Positions 28,993-39,605 of a stretch of DNA of 64,000 bases are shown in pieces. Made by a program: the position numbers and the translations under genes. The notes below the pieces were generated by a model that worked only from the letters and a program-made list of their open reading frames with translations, was not told the DNA's origin and made no database searches. Origin of the DNA: an uncultured Pelagibacteraceae bacterium (GTDB taxonomy: Bacteria; Pseudomonadota; Alphaproteobacteria; Pelagibacterales; Pelagibacteraceae); the NCBI GenBank assembly GCA_902609675.1, contig CACLST010000002.1, positions 33,794 through 97,793 of the forward strand, read 5' to 3'. The stretch's first letter is position 1, and the number at the start of each line of letters is the position of its first letter.

Positions 28993-29945
28993 AAGATAAA
29001 AATAAAAAACCAATCCAACCAGTAAGTGGAACAAAAGTACCAAGATATGCGGGACCATCAACCTTCGCTAGATTGCCAGAATTAAGAGATGTTGAAAGTT
29101 GTGATGTTGCAATTGTAGGAGTTCCTTTTGACTCTGGAACTAGTTACAGGCCTGGAGCACGATTTGGACCCCAAAGTATAAGACAAGCTTCAAGACATTT
29201 GAGAACAAATTATCACCCAAGTTATGATGTTGAACCATTTAAAGTGCAACAAGTTGCGGATGCAGGGGATATAGCCTGTAATCCTTTTAATATTGATGAG
29301 GCTATAAAACAAATAGAAGTTGGTGCTACAGATATTTTAAATAAAGTAGGAGGGATTATTAGTCTTGGCGGTGATCATACAATAGCTGTTCCATTGCTTA
29401 GAGCAATTAATAAAAAGAATAAAGGTCCAGTTTCATTAGTCCATTTCGATGCTCATCTAGATACTTGGGATACTTATTTTGGAGCACCTTATACACATGG
29501 TACACCATTTAGGAGAGCTAGAGAGGAAAATTTATTTTTAGATGATGCGTCAATGCACGTTGGAATAAGAGGGCCTCTTTATAGTAGAGAAGATATCAAA
29601 AATGATGAAAGTTTTGGTTTTAAAATAATCCATTGTGATGAATTTCAAACGGAAGGTATAGACAAAATAGTTGAGAGAATTAGAAACAGAGTAGGAGACA
29701 ATTCCTTATATATGTCGATAGACATTGACGTCTTAGATCCAGCTTTTGCTCCTGGAACTGGTACACCCGAGATAGCAGGTATGACTACGAGAGAAATTGT
29801 AAATGTTATTAGAGGATTGTCAGGCTTAAACTTAGTTTCAGCTGATGTTGTTGAGGTAGCACCAGCATATGATCATGCAGAAGTAACTTCTTTAGCAGCT
29901 GCTACAATTGTTTATGAATTGACAAATTTGTTTGCAAAAGCCTAA
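28989..29945 (+). CDS. arginase-family ureohydrolase (agmatinase/guanidinobutyrase-like)
   Basis: GGDHTIAVPLL, HFDAHLDTWD, SIDIDVLDPAFAPGTGTPE metal motifs; TTG start overlapping upstream TGA. Confidence 0.88.
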   Translation: MKDKNKKPIQPVSGTKVPRYAGPSTFARLPELRDVESCDVAIVGVPFDSGTSYRPGARFGPQSIRQASRHLRTNYHPSYDVEPFKVQQVADAGDIACNPFNIDEAIKQIEVGATDILNKVGGIISLGGDHTIAVPLLRAINKKNKGPVSLVHFDAHLDTWDTYFGAPYTHGTPFRRAREENLFLDDASMHVGIRGPLYSREDIKNDESFGFKIIHCDEFQTEGIDKIVERIRNRVGDNSLYMSIDIDVLDPAFAPGTGTPEIAGMTTREIVNVIRGLSGLNLVSADVVEVAPAYDHAEVTSLAAATIVYELTNLFAKA

Positions 29946-29964
29946 AGAACAGATAGCTTAATAT

Positions 29965-31398
29965 ATGCTAGAAAAAAGAAATTTTTATATAAATGGTAAA
30001 TGGGTAGAACCAAAAAATTCTAAAGATATTCAAGTAATAAATCCTGCTACAGAAAAAAGTTGTGCTGTTATTTCATTGGGTGGAAAAGAAGATGTTGATG
30101 ATTCAGTGTCAGCTGCAAAAACTGCTTTTCAAACTTGGGGTTTTACAAAAAAAGAAGAGAGGATTAAACTATTAGAAAAGTTCTATGAGCTATATAAAAA
30201 AAGATGGAATGACACCACAGAAGCAATAATGATGGAAATGGGTGCTCCAAAAGATTTTGCATCGAAACTACAAACTGGTACAGGAGCCAGCCATACGAAA
30301 TCATTTATAAAGTATCTTAAAGCTTTTGATTTTGAAAAACCTTTAGGAGATCACGCACAAGATCAGAGAATTATTTATGAACCCAAAGGAGTTTGTGTAT
30401 TAATAACTCCTTGGAATTGGCCAATGAATCAAGTTTGTTTAAAAGTAATCCCAGCTTTAGCAGCAGGATGTACTATGATCTTAAAACCTTCTGAGCTAGC
30501 ACCTTTGTCATCGATGATACTTGCAGAGCTTATTGATGAGGCAGGTTTTCCAAAAGGTGTATTTAATTTAGTTAATGGAGATGGGGAAACTACAGGTAAT
30601 GCACTGACAAGTCACAAAGATGTAAATATGATATCTTTTACAGGTTCAACAAGAGCTGGAGCTCTAATTTCTCAAAACGCAGCAAAAGACTTTAAAAGGG
30701 TAAGTCTTGAATTAGGTGGAAAAGGAGCAAATATTATTTTTAAAGATGCAGATTCTGAGGCAATTGAAAGAGGAGCAGCAAGATGTTTTAGAAATTCAGG
30801 GCAATCATGTAATGCACCTACAAGAATGCTGGTAGAAAAATCAATTTATGATGATGCAGTAAATAGATTAAAAAAATTTGCTAATGAATATAAAGTTGAT
30901 GTTCCTCAAAAAGAAGGGGACCATATAGGTCCAGTAATATCAGAAACTCAATATAATAAAATTCAAGGTTTAATTAAAAAGGGTATAGACGAAGGAGCTA
31001 ATTTAATAGCAGGGGGACCTGGAAAACCTGATGGTTTAGAAGATGGTTATTACGTAAAGCCAACTGTTTTTGCTGATGTAAATAATAATATGGAAATTGC
31101 CAGAACTGAGATTTTTGGTCCAGTATTATCAGTAATTCCATTTGAAACAGAAGAAGAGGCAATAGCAATTGCAAATGATACTCCTTATGGTTTGACAAAC
31201 TATATTCAAACCGAAGATCAAGAAAAAGTTAAAAGAGTTGCAAGAAAACTTCGATCAGGAATGATAGTTGCAAATACTGCTTCACTTGCTGTAGACGCCC
31301 CATTTGGAGGATTTAAACACTCTGGAATAGGGAGAGAAGGTGGAAAAGAAGGTTTGTTAGAATTTTTAGAAGTAAAATCTATTGGTGGTTGGAATTAA
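29965..31398 (+). CDS. NAD(P)-dependent aldehyde dehydrogenase
   Basis: TPWNWPMNQ, SFTGSTRAGALI, LELGGKGANIIF, SGQSCNAPTR motifs; close paralog of 3049-4479. Confidence 0.93.
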   Translation: MLEKRNFYINGKWVEPKNSKDIQVINPATEKSCAVISLGGKEDVDDSVSAAKTAFQTWGFTKKEERIKLLEKFYELYKKRWNDTTEAIMMEMGAPKDFASKLQTGTGASHTKSFIKYLKAFDFEKPLGDHAQDQRIIYEPKGVCVLITPWNWPMNQVCLKVIPALAAGCTMILKPSELAPLSSMILAELIDEAGFPKGVFNLVNGDGETTGNALTSHKDVNMISFTGSTRAGALISQNAAKDFKRVSLELGGKGANIIFKDADSEAIERGAARCFRNSGQSCNAPTRMLVEKSIYDDAVNRLKKFANEYKVDVPQKEGDHIGPVISETQYNKIQGLIKKGIDEGANLIAGGPGKPDGLEDGYYVKPTVFADVNNNMEIARTEIFGPVLSVIPFETEEEAIAIANDTPYGLTNYIQTEDQEKVKRVARKLRSGMIVANTASLAVDAPFGGFKHSGIGREGGKEGLLEFLEVKSIGGWN

Positions 31399-32582
31399 TT
31401 CAAAGATTTATTTTTTACACCATCTAAAAAACGAATACATTTTTTAATTTCAGATAGTTTTATAAACTCATCAATCTTATGTGCTTGCTTTATAGATCCT
31501 GGTCCACATACAACTGTACTTATCCCAATCTCTTGAAATAGTCCTGCTTCGGTTCCAAATGAAACCACTTCTCTAGAATTATCTCCAGTTATACTTGAAA
31601 CAAATTCACACGCCTCTGAGTTAGAAATTCTATCGAAACCAGTTATTTCACCAATAATATGTTTTTTAATTGAAGACTCTGGATAAATTTTTTTCATTTT
31701 GGGTAAAAGAATTTCTTTTGTAAATTTATCTATTTCGTCATTTAAATAAATTCCATCTTCTTTAACAACTGGTCTTGTTTCCCAGTTCACATGACATTTA
31801 TCAGCGATTACATTATGTGCAATGCCACCAAAAATTCCACCAATTTGTAAAGTTGAGTATGGAGGATCAAAGATAGAATCTTTAAGCTGTCTTTCTTTAA
31901 GTTTTTCTTTTAATTCTAAGAGTTTATTTACATATCTTGCTGCAAATTCAACCGCACTTACTCCTTTATCTGGTTGAGAACTATGACCTGCAAGACCTTC
32001 AAAGTAAGTAGTATATTCATAGCATCCTTTGTGTGCATCTATTATTTTCATATTAGTTGGTTCACCTACAATACAAATACAATCATGTATTTCCCTTTTT
32101 TTTAATTCTTTAATTAAAATAGGCGCACCTTTACATGCAGTTTCCTCATCGAAAGTAAATGAGAAATGAATATCTCTATCCAAATTTGATGAAGAGAAAA
32201 TAGGAGCATATGCTAATGCGCATGCTATAAATCCTTTCATATCACATGAGCCTCTACCAAATAATTTATCTTCTTTAATTGTTGCATCAAAAGGATCTGT
32301 TGCCCATCCTTTAGAAACTGGAACTACATCAGTATGACCAGATAAAATTATTGGTTTTTTGTCACTCGCTTTTTTAGCTTTAATAGTTGAAAATAGATTT
32401 ACTCTTTTTTCTTCTTCGTCATATGTTCTAAAAGATACCGCACCCAATGAATTTAAAATGTTATCACAATAGTCAATTAGTAGAGTATTGTTTTCACCAG
32501 ATACAGTTTTAAATGCAATTAAATCTTTTAGTATTTTAATTGAATTACTATATATTTCTTCTAAATTATTTCCTGTACTCAT
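31395..32582 (-). CDS. M20-family deacetylase (acetylornithine deacetylase-like)
   Basis: LSGHTDVVP, GRGSCDMKGF, GTEAGLFQE motifs. Confidence 0.88.
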   Translation of the reverse strand: MSTGNNLEEIYSNSIKILKDLIAFKTVSGENNTLLIDYCDNILNSLGAVSFRTYDEEEKRVNLFSTIKAKKASDKKPIILSGHTDVVPVSKGWATDPFDATIKEDKLFGRGSCDMKGFIACALAYAPIFSSSNLDRDIHFSFTFDEETACKGAPILIKELKKREIHDCICIVGEPTNMKIIDAHKGCYEYTTYFEGLAGHSSQPDKGVSAVEFAARYVNKLLELKEKLKERQLKDSIFDPPYSTLQIGGIFGGIAHNVIADKCHVNWETRPVVKEDGIYLNDEIDKFTKEILLPKMKKIYPESSIKKHIIGEITGFDRISNSEACEFVSSITGDNSREVVSFGTEAGLFQEIGISTVVCGPGSIKQAHKIDEFIKLSEIKKCIRFLDGVKNKSLN

Positions 32583-32607
32583 TTGTTTTTAATTATATAT
32601 TAAATCT

Positions 32608-32949
32608 ATGAAAGAACAAATAACCTACGACATTTATGACAAAGTAGATATCAGAGTAGGAACAGTAATATCGGTAAAAAAAAATGAAAAAGCAAGGAAA
32701 CCATCTCTTGTTGTTGAGGTTGATTTTGGAAAAGATATAGGAATTAAGCAATCATCAGCACAGATAACCCATTATTATAATGAGGAAAATTTAGTTGGAA
32801 AACAAGTCATTGGTATATGTAATTTTCCTGAAAAAAATATAGCAGGTATTGTCTCTCAGGTTTTAATACTTGGTTCTATAGATGAGGAAGGCAAAGTTGT
32901 TCTTGTTCACCCGTCCCAAAAAGTAGAAAATGGTTTGCCTGTAGCATAA
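32608..32949 (+). CDS. csaA: tRNA-binding-domain protein CsaA
   Basis: DKVDIRVGTVI...QITHYYNEENLVGKQVIGICNFP. Confidence 0.88.
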   Translation: MKEQITYDIYDKVDIRVGTVISVKKNEKARKPSLVVEVDFGKDIGIKQSSAQITHYYNEENLVGKQVIGICNFPEKNIAGIVSQVLILGSIDEEGKVVLVHPSQKVENGLPVA

Positions 32950-32951
32950 AC

Positions 32952-33542
32952 ATGCACCCCGAATTACTGTCTCTATGTTTGTTTATGTTTGTTACAAGCT
33001 GTTCTCCAGGTCCAAATAATATTGTTGCCTCTCACTCTGGATTTAATCACGGATTTAAAAAAACTATTCCTTTAATGTTGGGAGTAATTTTTGGATTTAC
33101 ATTTATGCTAGCAGTAATTAACTTTGGTTTAATAAATATATTTAAGCTTTATCCAATACTTCAAAAAGGTTTAATTATAACAGGAACAATTTTTTTAATA
33201 TATTTGTCATACAAAATATCATTTTCAAAATCATCAAGTGAAAGTGATAATTTAAAACCTGTAAATTTTGTTGAAACATTTCTGTATCAATTTTTAAATC
33301 CTAAAGGAGTAATTGTTGCTATAATTGCAGTTTCTACCTATGTAGAATCTGGTGGCAACTTTATTTCATATTCAATTTGGTTATTAAGCATTGCCTTTTT
33401 TTTTGCAGTTATTAGTATTATTTTTTGGACTATAATTGGAAAATTTATGAGGAAATTCGCGACAAATGAGAAATTTATTAAATGGTTTAATTATGTTATG
33501 TCGGCACTCTTATTAAGCTGTATAGCAACTTTTTATTACTAA
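32952..33542 (+). CDS. LysE/RhtB-family exporter
   Basis: CSPGPNNIVASHSGFNHGFKK N-terminal signature. Confidence 0.85.
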   Translation: MHPELLSLCLFMFVTSCSPGPNNIVASHSGFNHGFKKTIPLMLGVIFGFTFMLAVINFGLINIFKLYPILQKGLIITGTIFLIYLSYKISFSKSSSESDNLKPVNFVETFLYQFLNPKGVIVAIIAVSTYVESGGNFISYSIWLLSIAFFFAVISIIFWTIIGKFMRKFATNEKFIKWFNYVMSALLLSCIATFYY

Positions 33543-33548
33543 AAAACT

Positions 33549-36224
33549 ATGAAACCAGGTAAACAAAATTCATTTAATTGTCTTAAAGAACTATCAGCAA
33601 ATGGAAAAAATTATTCATACTATTCACTAAAAGAAGCGGAGAAAAATGGTTTGGAAGGCATAAATAATTTACCAAAATCAATAAAAGTCTTACTTGAAAA
33701 TCTTCTTAGATATGAAGACAATGTGACAGTTAACAAAGAACAGATTTTAGCAATTAAAGAGTGGTTAAATTCAAAAAAATCTAAAACAGAAATTGCATAT
33801 AGACCTGCAAGAGTGCTTTTGCAAGATTATACGGGTATACCAGCTGTTGCTGATCTTGCTGCTATGAGGGATACAGTTAAGGAAAAGAACAAAGATCCTA
33901 ATACCATCAACCCTCTTTCTTCTGTGGATCTTGTGATCGATCATTCGGTTCAAGTTGATAAGTTTGCAACAAAGAGTTCATTAAAAGAAAATGTTGATAT
34001 TGAATTTGATAGAAACTTTGAGAGATATTCTTTTTTAAAATGGGGACAGCAAGCCTTTAATAATTTTAGAATTGTTCCTCCAGGTACAGGTATTTGCCAT
34101 CAGGTAAATTTAGAATATTTATCAAAAGTAGTTTGGAACGAAAAGTTTGAAGATAAAGAGTATTTATTTCCAGATACGCTAGTTGGAACTGATAGTCATA
34201 CCACAATGGTTAATGGGTTATCAGTATTAGGTTGGGGTGTTGGAGGAATTGAAGCAGAAGCAGGTATGCTGGGACAACCTATATCAATGTTGATACCAGA
34301 AGTGATTGGGTTTGAAATGAAAAATAAACTACCCGAAGGTACAACTGCTACCGATTTAGTTTTAACAGTAGTGAAAATGTTAAGAGACAAAGGTGTTGTA
34401 GGCAAATTTGTAGAATTTTATGGAGAAGGTCTAAAAAATCTAACACTTGCTGATAGAGCAACTATTGCCAATATGGCACCTGAGTACGGTGCTACCTGTG
34501 GATTTTTTCCAATTGATGATGAAACTTTAAAATATTTAGAATTTTCAGGAAGATCAAAAGAAAATATTCAAATCGTAGAAAAATATGCAAAAGAACAAAA
34601 TTTGTGGGCAAGTGAAGATGTTGTTTTTACTGATACTTTATCTTTAGACATGTCTACAGTTGTTCCAACAATCTCTGGACCAAAAAGACCACAGGATAAA
34701 GTTCTTTTAACAGAAGCATCAAAAAATTTTATAAAAGTTTTTGAAGATATATGTAAAAAAACTGATCCAACAATAGCAAAAATTAAAGATACAGATTTTG
34801 AGATAAAAGACGGAGACATATTAATAGCAGCTATTACGTCATGTACAAATACCTCCAATCCAAATGTATTAATTGGTGCAGGATTGTTAGCCAAAAATGC
34901 AATCGAAAAAGGTTTAACAGTCAAACCTTGGGTTAAAACTTCATTAGCGCCTGGATCACAAGTTGTTACTGACTATTTAGATAAAGCTGGTTTAAGTAAA
35001 TATTTAGATGAATTAGGTTTTAATCTAGTTGGTTATGGTTGCACTACTTGTATTGGTAACTCTGGACCTTTGCCAGATAATATTACTGATGCTGTTAAAG
35101 AAAATAATTTATACGCAGTTTCAGTTTTGTCTGGAAATAGAAACTTTGAAGGAAGGATTTCTCCTTTAGTAAAGGCTAACTATTTAGCTTCACCTCCTCT
35201 TGTAGTAGCTTATGCAATTGCAGGATCTATGAGAATGGATTTGTATAAAGATCCATTGGGTAAAGATAACAAAGGGCAAGATGTTTATTTGAAAGATATT
35301 TGGCCCTCTAATAAAGAGATTGAGGATACTCTTAAACAATCCTTAAACCCAGAAATGTTTGTGAACAGATATTCAAATGTCTCTGAAGGACCAGAACAAT
35401 GGCAAAAAATTAAAGTGGATAAAGGAAGTATTTATAATTGGGAAGAAAACTCTACCTATGTAAAAAAACCACCATTTTTTGAAAACTTACCAGATGAACC
35501 AGAGGGTTTTAAGGAAATAAAAGATGCAAGACCATTATTAATTTTAGGGGATATGGTAACAACAGACCATATATCTCCAGCTGGAAGCATTCAAAAAGAA
35601 AGCCCAACAGGAAATTATTTTATGAAGCATCAAATTTTGCCAAAGGATTATAACTCCTATGGCGCAAGAAGAGGAAATCATGAGGTAATGATGAGGGGAA
35701 CATTTGCCAATATTAGAATTAAAAATGAAATGGTCCCAGGTACTGAGGGAGGTTTCACTAAACTGTATCCTGAAGAAAAAGTAATGCCTATTTATGATGC
35801 TGTTGTTGAATACAAAAAAAGAGGAACTGATTTAGTAGTATTTGGTGGAAAAGAATATGGAACAGGTTCTTCAAGAGATTGGGCTGCAAAAGGAACAAAA
35901 TTATTAGGTGTAAAAGCTGTGATTGCAGAAAGCTTTGAAAGAATACATAGATCTAATCTTATAGGTATGGGGGTTTTACCTTTGCAGTTTGTAGACAACA
36001 TGAACAGACAGAATTTAAATCTAAAAGGGTCAGAATTAATTTCAGTATTAGGTCTTGAGAAAGGAATTAACCCAGGTGATCATTTAGAGGTTGAGATCAA
36101 ATATGCAACGGGTGATATTAAAAAAACTAAAATGTTGTGCAGAATAGACACTAAAAATGAATTAGAATACTATAAGAACGGTGGTATTCTACAATATGTT
36201 CTAAGGAATATGATTAATGGATGA
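33549..36224 (+). CDS. acnA: aconitate hydratase A
   Basis: LVGTDSHTTMVNGLSVLGWGVGGIEAEAGMLGQP; SCTNTSNP; GCTTCIGNSGPL; GTGSSRDWAAKG. Confidence 0.97.
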   Translation: MKPGKQNSFNCLKELSANGKNYSYYSLKEAEKNGLEGINNLPKSIKVLLENLLRYEDNVTVNKEQILAIKEWLNSKKSKTEIAYRPARVLLQDYTGIPAVADLAAMRDTVKEKNKDPNTINPLSSVDLVIDHSVQVDKFATKSSLKENVDIEFDRNFERYSFLKWGQQAFNNFRIVPPGTGICHQVNLEYLSKVVWNEKFEDKEYLFPDTLVGTDSHTTMVNGLSVLGWGVGGIEAEAGMLGQPISMLIPEVIGFEMKNKLPEGTTATDLVLTVVKMLRDKGVVGKFVEFYGEGLKNLTLADRATIANMAPEYGATCGFFPIDDETLKYLEFSGRSKENIQIVEKYAKEQNLWASEDVVFTDTLSLDMSTVVPTISGPKRPQDKVLLTEASKNFIKVFEDICKKTDPTIAKIKDTDFEIKDGDILIAAITSCTNTSNPNVLIGAGLLAKNAIEKGLTVKPWVKTSLAPGSQVVTDYLDKAGLSKYLDELGFNLVGYGCTTCIGNSGPLPDNITDAVKENNLYAVSVLSGNRNFEGRISPLVKANYLASPPLVVAYAIAGSMRMDLYKDPLGKDNKGQDVYLKDIWPSNKEIEDTLKQSLNPEMFVNRYSNVSEGPEQWQKIKVDKGSIYNWEENSTYVKKPPFFENLPDEPEGFKEIKDARPLLILGDMVTTDHISPAGSIQKESPTGNYFMKHQILPKDYNSYGARRGNHEVMMRGTFANIRIKNEMVPGTEGGFTKLYPEEKVMPIYDAVVEYKKRGTDLVVFGGKEYGTGSSRDWAAKGTKLLGVKAVIAESFERIHRSNLIGMGVLPLQFVDNMNRQNLNLKGSELISVLGLEKGINPGDHLEVEIKYATGDIKKTKMLCRIDTKNELEYYKNGGILQYVLRNMING

Positions 36225-36861
36225 AGAAATAGAAATTATTAATACAAATACAAGAGTTGAAAAATTAAAAAATTTTTTAATATCAAAAAGAAAACAATTA
36301 ATAACTTCATTAATATTAATTATTTTAATATTGATCACTTTTTTTGGTTATCAAGAGTTCAAGTCTACTAGTAAAGAAAAACTAGCAAATAAATTTAATT
36401 CAATTGTTACAAATTTTGAGACGGGTAAAAAAGAAAATATAAATAATAATTTGATAGAAATCATAAACACTAAAGATAAAACATATTCCCCATTAGCCTT
36501 CTTTTTCTTACTTGATAAAGATTTAATTACTTCAAGTGACGAAATAAATTCATATTTTGACCTTCTTATAAATGAAGTATCGCTTGATAAAGAAATTAAA
36601 AATTTAACTATTTATAAAAAAGGTCTCTTTAATTCCAATTTTGTAGATGAAAATCAATTATTAGATATCCTCAACCCTGTTATTAAGTCAGAAAGTATTT
36701 GGAAACCACAAGCAATGTATTTAATGGCAGAGTTCTACTTATCAAAAAACCAAAAACAAAAGTCTAAGGATTTTTTTGAACAAGTAATGAATATAGAAAA
36801 TGTAAGTCCTAAAATTAAACTAGAAGTTCAAAGAAGATTGCGTTCAGAATTCGGTGAGTAA
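36217..36861 (+). CDS. membrane-anchored TPR-like protein (YfgM-like), upstream of bamB
   Basis: One N-terminal TM and helical repeats; bamB neighbour. Confidence 0.6.
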   Translation: MDEEIEIINTNTRVEKLKNFLISKRKQLITSLILIILILITFFGYQEFKSTSKEKLANKFNSIVTNFETGKKENINNNLIEIINTKDKTYSPLAFFFLLDKDLITSSDEINSYFDLLINEVSLDKEIKNLTIYKKGLFNSNFVDENQLLDILNPVIKSESIWKPQAMYLMAEFYLSKNQKQKSKDFFEQVMNIENVSPKIKLEVQRRLRSEFGE

Positions 36862-38125
36862 AAGATTTCTATATATAGTAATTTTAATATTTTTAACTAG
36901 TTGTAGCCTTTCAAATAAGAAAATTGAAATTAATGACGGAACAATAAATATTTTTGAAAAAATAGAACCAATTAAAAAAGAATTCAACTCTGATTTAAAA
37001 ATAAAATCTTTAATTAACTTAAAAAATAGGTCATTTCTAAATAATAAAACTAATAGCAACGGTAATATTAACTTTGATACTAACTTTACAAAAATATCAA
37101 GTTATAAATTTAGAAAGATAAAAAAATTTGAATTTCATCAACCTGAATTATTTTTTACTAATTCTGATGAAATAATATTTTTTAACGGAAAGGGTACAAT
37201 ATTTAAATTAAATCAAAATCTTGAAGAGATATGGAAAATAAATAATTATAATAAAAAAGAAATAAAACTTAATCCAATTTTATATTTTGCTCAGATAGAC
37301 AATAAGTTAATTGTAAATGATAATTTATCAAAAATATATTCTGTTGATTTAAATACAGGAAAAATCATTTGGTCAAGATATAGTAATTCATCATTTAATT
37401 CTGATATTAAAACATATAAAGAAATATTTTATACAATTGACTTTGACAACGTTATAAGAGCTATTTCTTCAAAAAATGGAAATGAACTATGGAATTTTCA
37501 AACTGAAAACTCGTTTATAAAATCAGAAAAAAAATTATCAATAGTTATAAAAGATGAAATTATTTTTTTTGTAAACAATTTAGGTGATGTGACTGCACTA
37601 GATGTTAATAATGGAAGTCTAGTTTGGCAAACACCTACACAAACAAATACAATATATCAAAATGCTTTTACTCTAGAGAATTCAGATTTAGTGTTTGAAA
37701 ATAATACTATTTATTTTTCTAATAACAAAAATGAATTTTTTTCCATAGATGCTAGAACAGGATCTATAAAGTGGGCTCAGTCAATAAATTCGAGTTTAAG
37801 ACCGACCATTATTGAAAATTTAATTTTTACAATATCAAATGAGGGGTATCTTTTTATTATAGATGATCCTACTGGCAATATAATAAGAATTACAGATATA
37901 TTTAAAAACTTTAAGGATAATCTTAAGATTAAGCCAATTGGGTTTATACATGCTAAAAACAAAATTTATGTATCATGCAGTAATGGAAGATTAGTAATTA
38001 TTAATTCTTCTACAGGCATTCAGGAAAATATAATAAAAATTAATAATTCAAAAATATCTAGACCATACGTTCTTAATAACAGCATGTATTTAATAAAAGA
38101 TAATTCAATAACCAAAATTGATTAA
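36854..38125 (+). CDS. bamB: PQQ-like beta-propeller lipoprotein, BamB-like
   Basis: Lipobox LTSCS; repeated GKIIWS, GNELWNFQ, GSLVWQ and GSIKWAQ blades. Confidence 0.82.
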   Translation: MSKRFLYIVILIFLTSCSLSNKKIEINDGTINIFEKIEPIKKEFNSDLKIKSLINLKNRSFLNNKTNSNGNINFDTNFTKISSYKFRKIKKFEFHQPELFFTNSDEIIFFNGKGTIFKLNQNLEEIWKINNYNKKEIKLNPILYFAQIDNKLIVNDNLSKIYSVDLNTGKIIWSRYSNSSFNSDIKTYKEIFYTIDFDNVIRAISSKNGNELWNFQTENSFIKSEKKLSIVIKDEIIFFVNNLGDVTALDVNNGSLVWQTPTQTNTIYQNAFTLENSDLVFENNTIYFSNNKNEFFSIDARTGSIKWAQSINSSLRPTIIENLIFTISNEGYLFIIDDPTGNIIRITDIFKNFKDNLKIKPIGFIHAKNKIYVSCSNGRLVIINSSTGIQENIIKINNSKISRPYVLNNSMYLIKDNSITKID

Positions 38126-38553
38126 TGCTTTTACAAATTCTTGAAAAATTGGGAAGAAAAAAAGTAGTTTTAGATAGAGGTCCCTCACACCCAGAGTTTA
38201 ATAAAGCAAAACCATGGATGAATAGATATTATTTACTATTCCGTCATAGACCAAAGTGGTTTCCATTTAATATACTAATCCATGAAATGTTAGATGATGA
38301 CCATGGTGATGGAGTCCATAACCATTTATTTCCTTACATCACAATCATTTTAAGAGGAGGATATTGGGAAACATTAAAAACAGGAAAAGTGTGGCGAGCA
38401 CCAGGATATATAGGATTTAGATCTGCTAATAATTTTCACAGAGTAGACTTAGAGCCAGGAACAAAACCAATGACTATTTTTTTAGCAGGCCCATATGGAT
38501 TGAGAAAAGGACCAAGATCAGAATATGGAATTGATTTTAAAACAAAAAAATGA
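38125..38553 (+). CDS. cupin-like hypothetical protein
   Basis: DDDHGDGVHNHLFPYITIILRGGYWE...FHRVDLEPGTKPMTIFLAGP pattern. Confidence 0.6.
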   Translation: MLLQILEKLGRKKVVLDRGPSHPEFNKAKPWMNRYYLLFRHRPKWFPFNILIHEMLDDDHGDGVHNHLFPYITIILRGGYWETLKTGKVWRAPGYIGFRSANNFHRVDLEPGTKPMTIFLAGPYGLRKGPRSEYGIDFKTKK

Positions 38554-39602
38554 GTTTGAAAAAATCTTATCTTAAACACTGCAAAGATAAGGACTTAGAA
38601 ATAAACGAAAATCAAATAAAAATAGTCCAAAAATTAAGTGAATATTACAATCTTAACTTCGGTCAGTCATTTATTAAAAAACTATTCAAAGATAAAAAAA
38701 TTAAATTAGGCTTTTATTTAGTTGGCGATGTAGGTGTAGGTAAAACAATGATTTTAAATTTTTTTTTTGAAAGTTTAAAAGAAAAAAAATCAAGATTACA
38801 CTTTAATGAGTTTATGGTTGGATTTCATGATTTTATATTTGAAAATAAAAAGAAAGGAAGTGACAAAGGCTTAGAAAAATTTGTTAAAAATTTAAGTGAC
38901 AAAACAAAAATATTATATTTTGATGAATTTCAAGTAACAAATATTGTTGATGCTATGATTTTAGGTAAATTATTTGAAAGAATATTTAATGAAAATATAA
39001 AAGTTATTTTTTCCTCAAATACAAATATTAAAGATTTATATAAAAACGGATTACAGAGAGATCAATTCATCCCTTTTTTAAATATTTTAAAAAATAATTG
39101 CTCTGAATTAGAACTTAATATTGAAGAAGATTATAGAGCTACAAAAAATTCAAATTTAAGTCGATTTTTATCACCAATAGATAACTCATCTAATTTTAAG
39201 TTTAATAAATCTTTTAGAAAAGCTACAAAGAATAAAAAACAAACCACTAAGATATTAGATGTGAAGGGTCGTAAATTAGTATTTGATAACTTTCATGAAG
39301 GAGTCCTTAGGGTTTCTTTTGACGAAATTTGTAATAGAAATCTTGGATCCGAGGACTACATCAAAATTGCAAACGAAAGCGAATTTATTTTTATTGAAAA
39401 TCTACCTAATTTTAATGAAAGTAATTCTAATCAGCAACAAAGGTTTATTACTTTTATAGATATTATTTATGAAAAAAAAATACCATTGATGATCAAATCA
39501 GAAGTTGAATTAAATTCACTTGAATCCGCTAACAACATTAAAAAGCCTTTCAAAAGAACAGTTAGTCGATTGTATGAACTAACATCACAAAACTATAATT
39601 AA
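38550..39602 (+). CDS. zapE: cell division protein ZapE (AFG1-like ATPase)
   Basis: GDVGVGKTMILNFFF Walker A; LYFDEFQVTNIVDAMIL. Confidence 0.9.
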   Translation: MSLKKSYLKHCKDKDLEINENQIKIVQKLSEYYNLNFGQSFIKKLFKDKKIKLGFYLVGDVGVGKTMILNFFFESLKEKKSRLHFNEFMVGFHDFIFENKKKGSDKGLEKFVKNLSDKTKILYFDEFQVTNIVDAMILGKLFERIFNENIKVIFSSNTNIKDLYKNGLQRDQFIPFLNILKNNCSELELNIEEDYRATKNSNLSRFLSPIDNSSNFKFNKSFRKATKNKKQTTKILDVKGRKLVFDNFHEGVLRVSFDEICNRNLGSEDYIKIANESEFIFIENLPNFNESNSNQQQRFITFIDIIYEKKIPLMIKSEVELNSLESANNIKKPFKRTVSRLYELTSQNYN

Positions 39603-39605
39603 TTT

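Noticed and set aside
34196-34924. Minus-strand ORFs inside aconitase
   Set aside because: Shadow ORFs opposite a highly conserved enzyme
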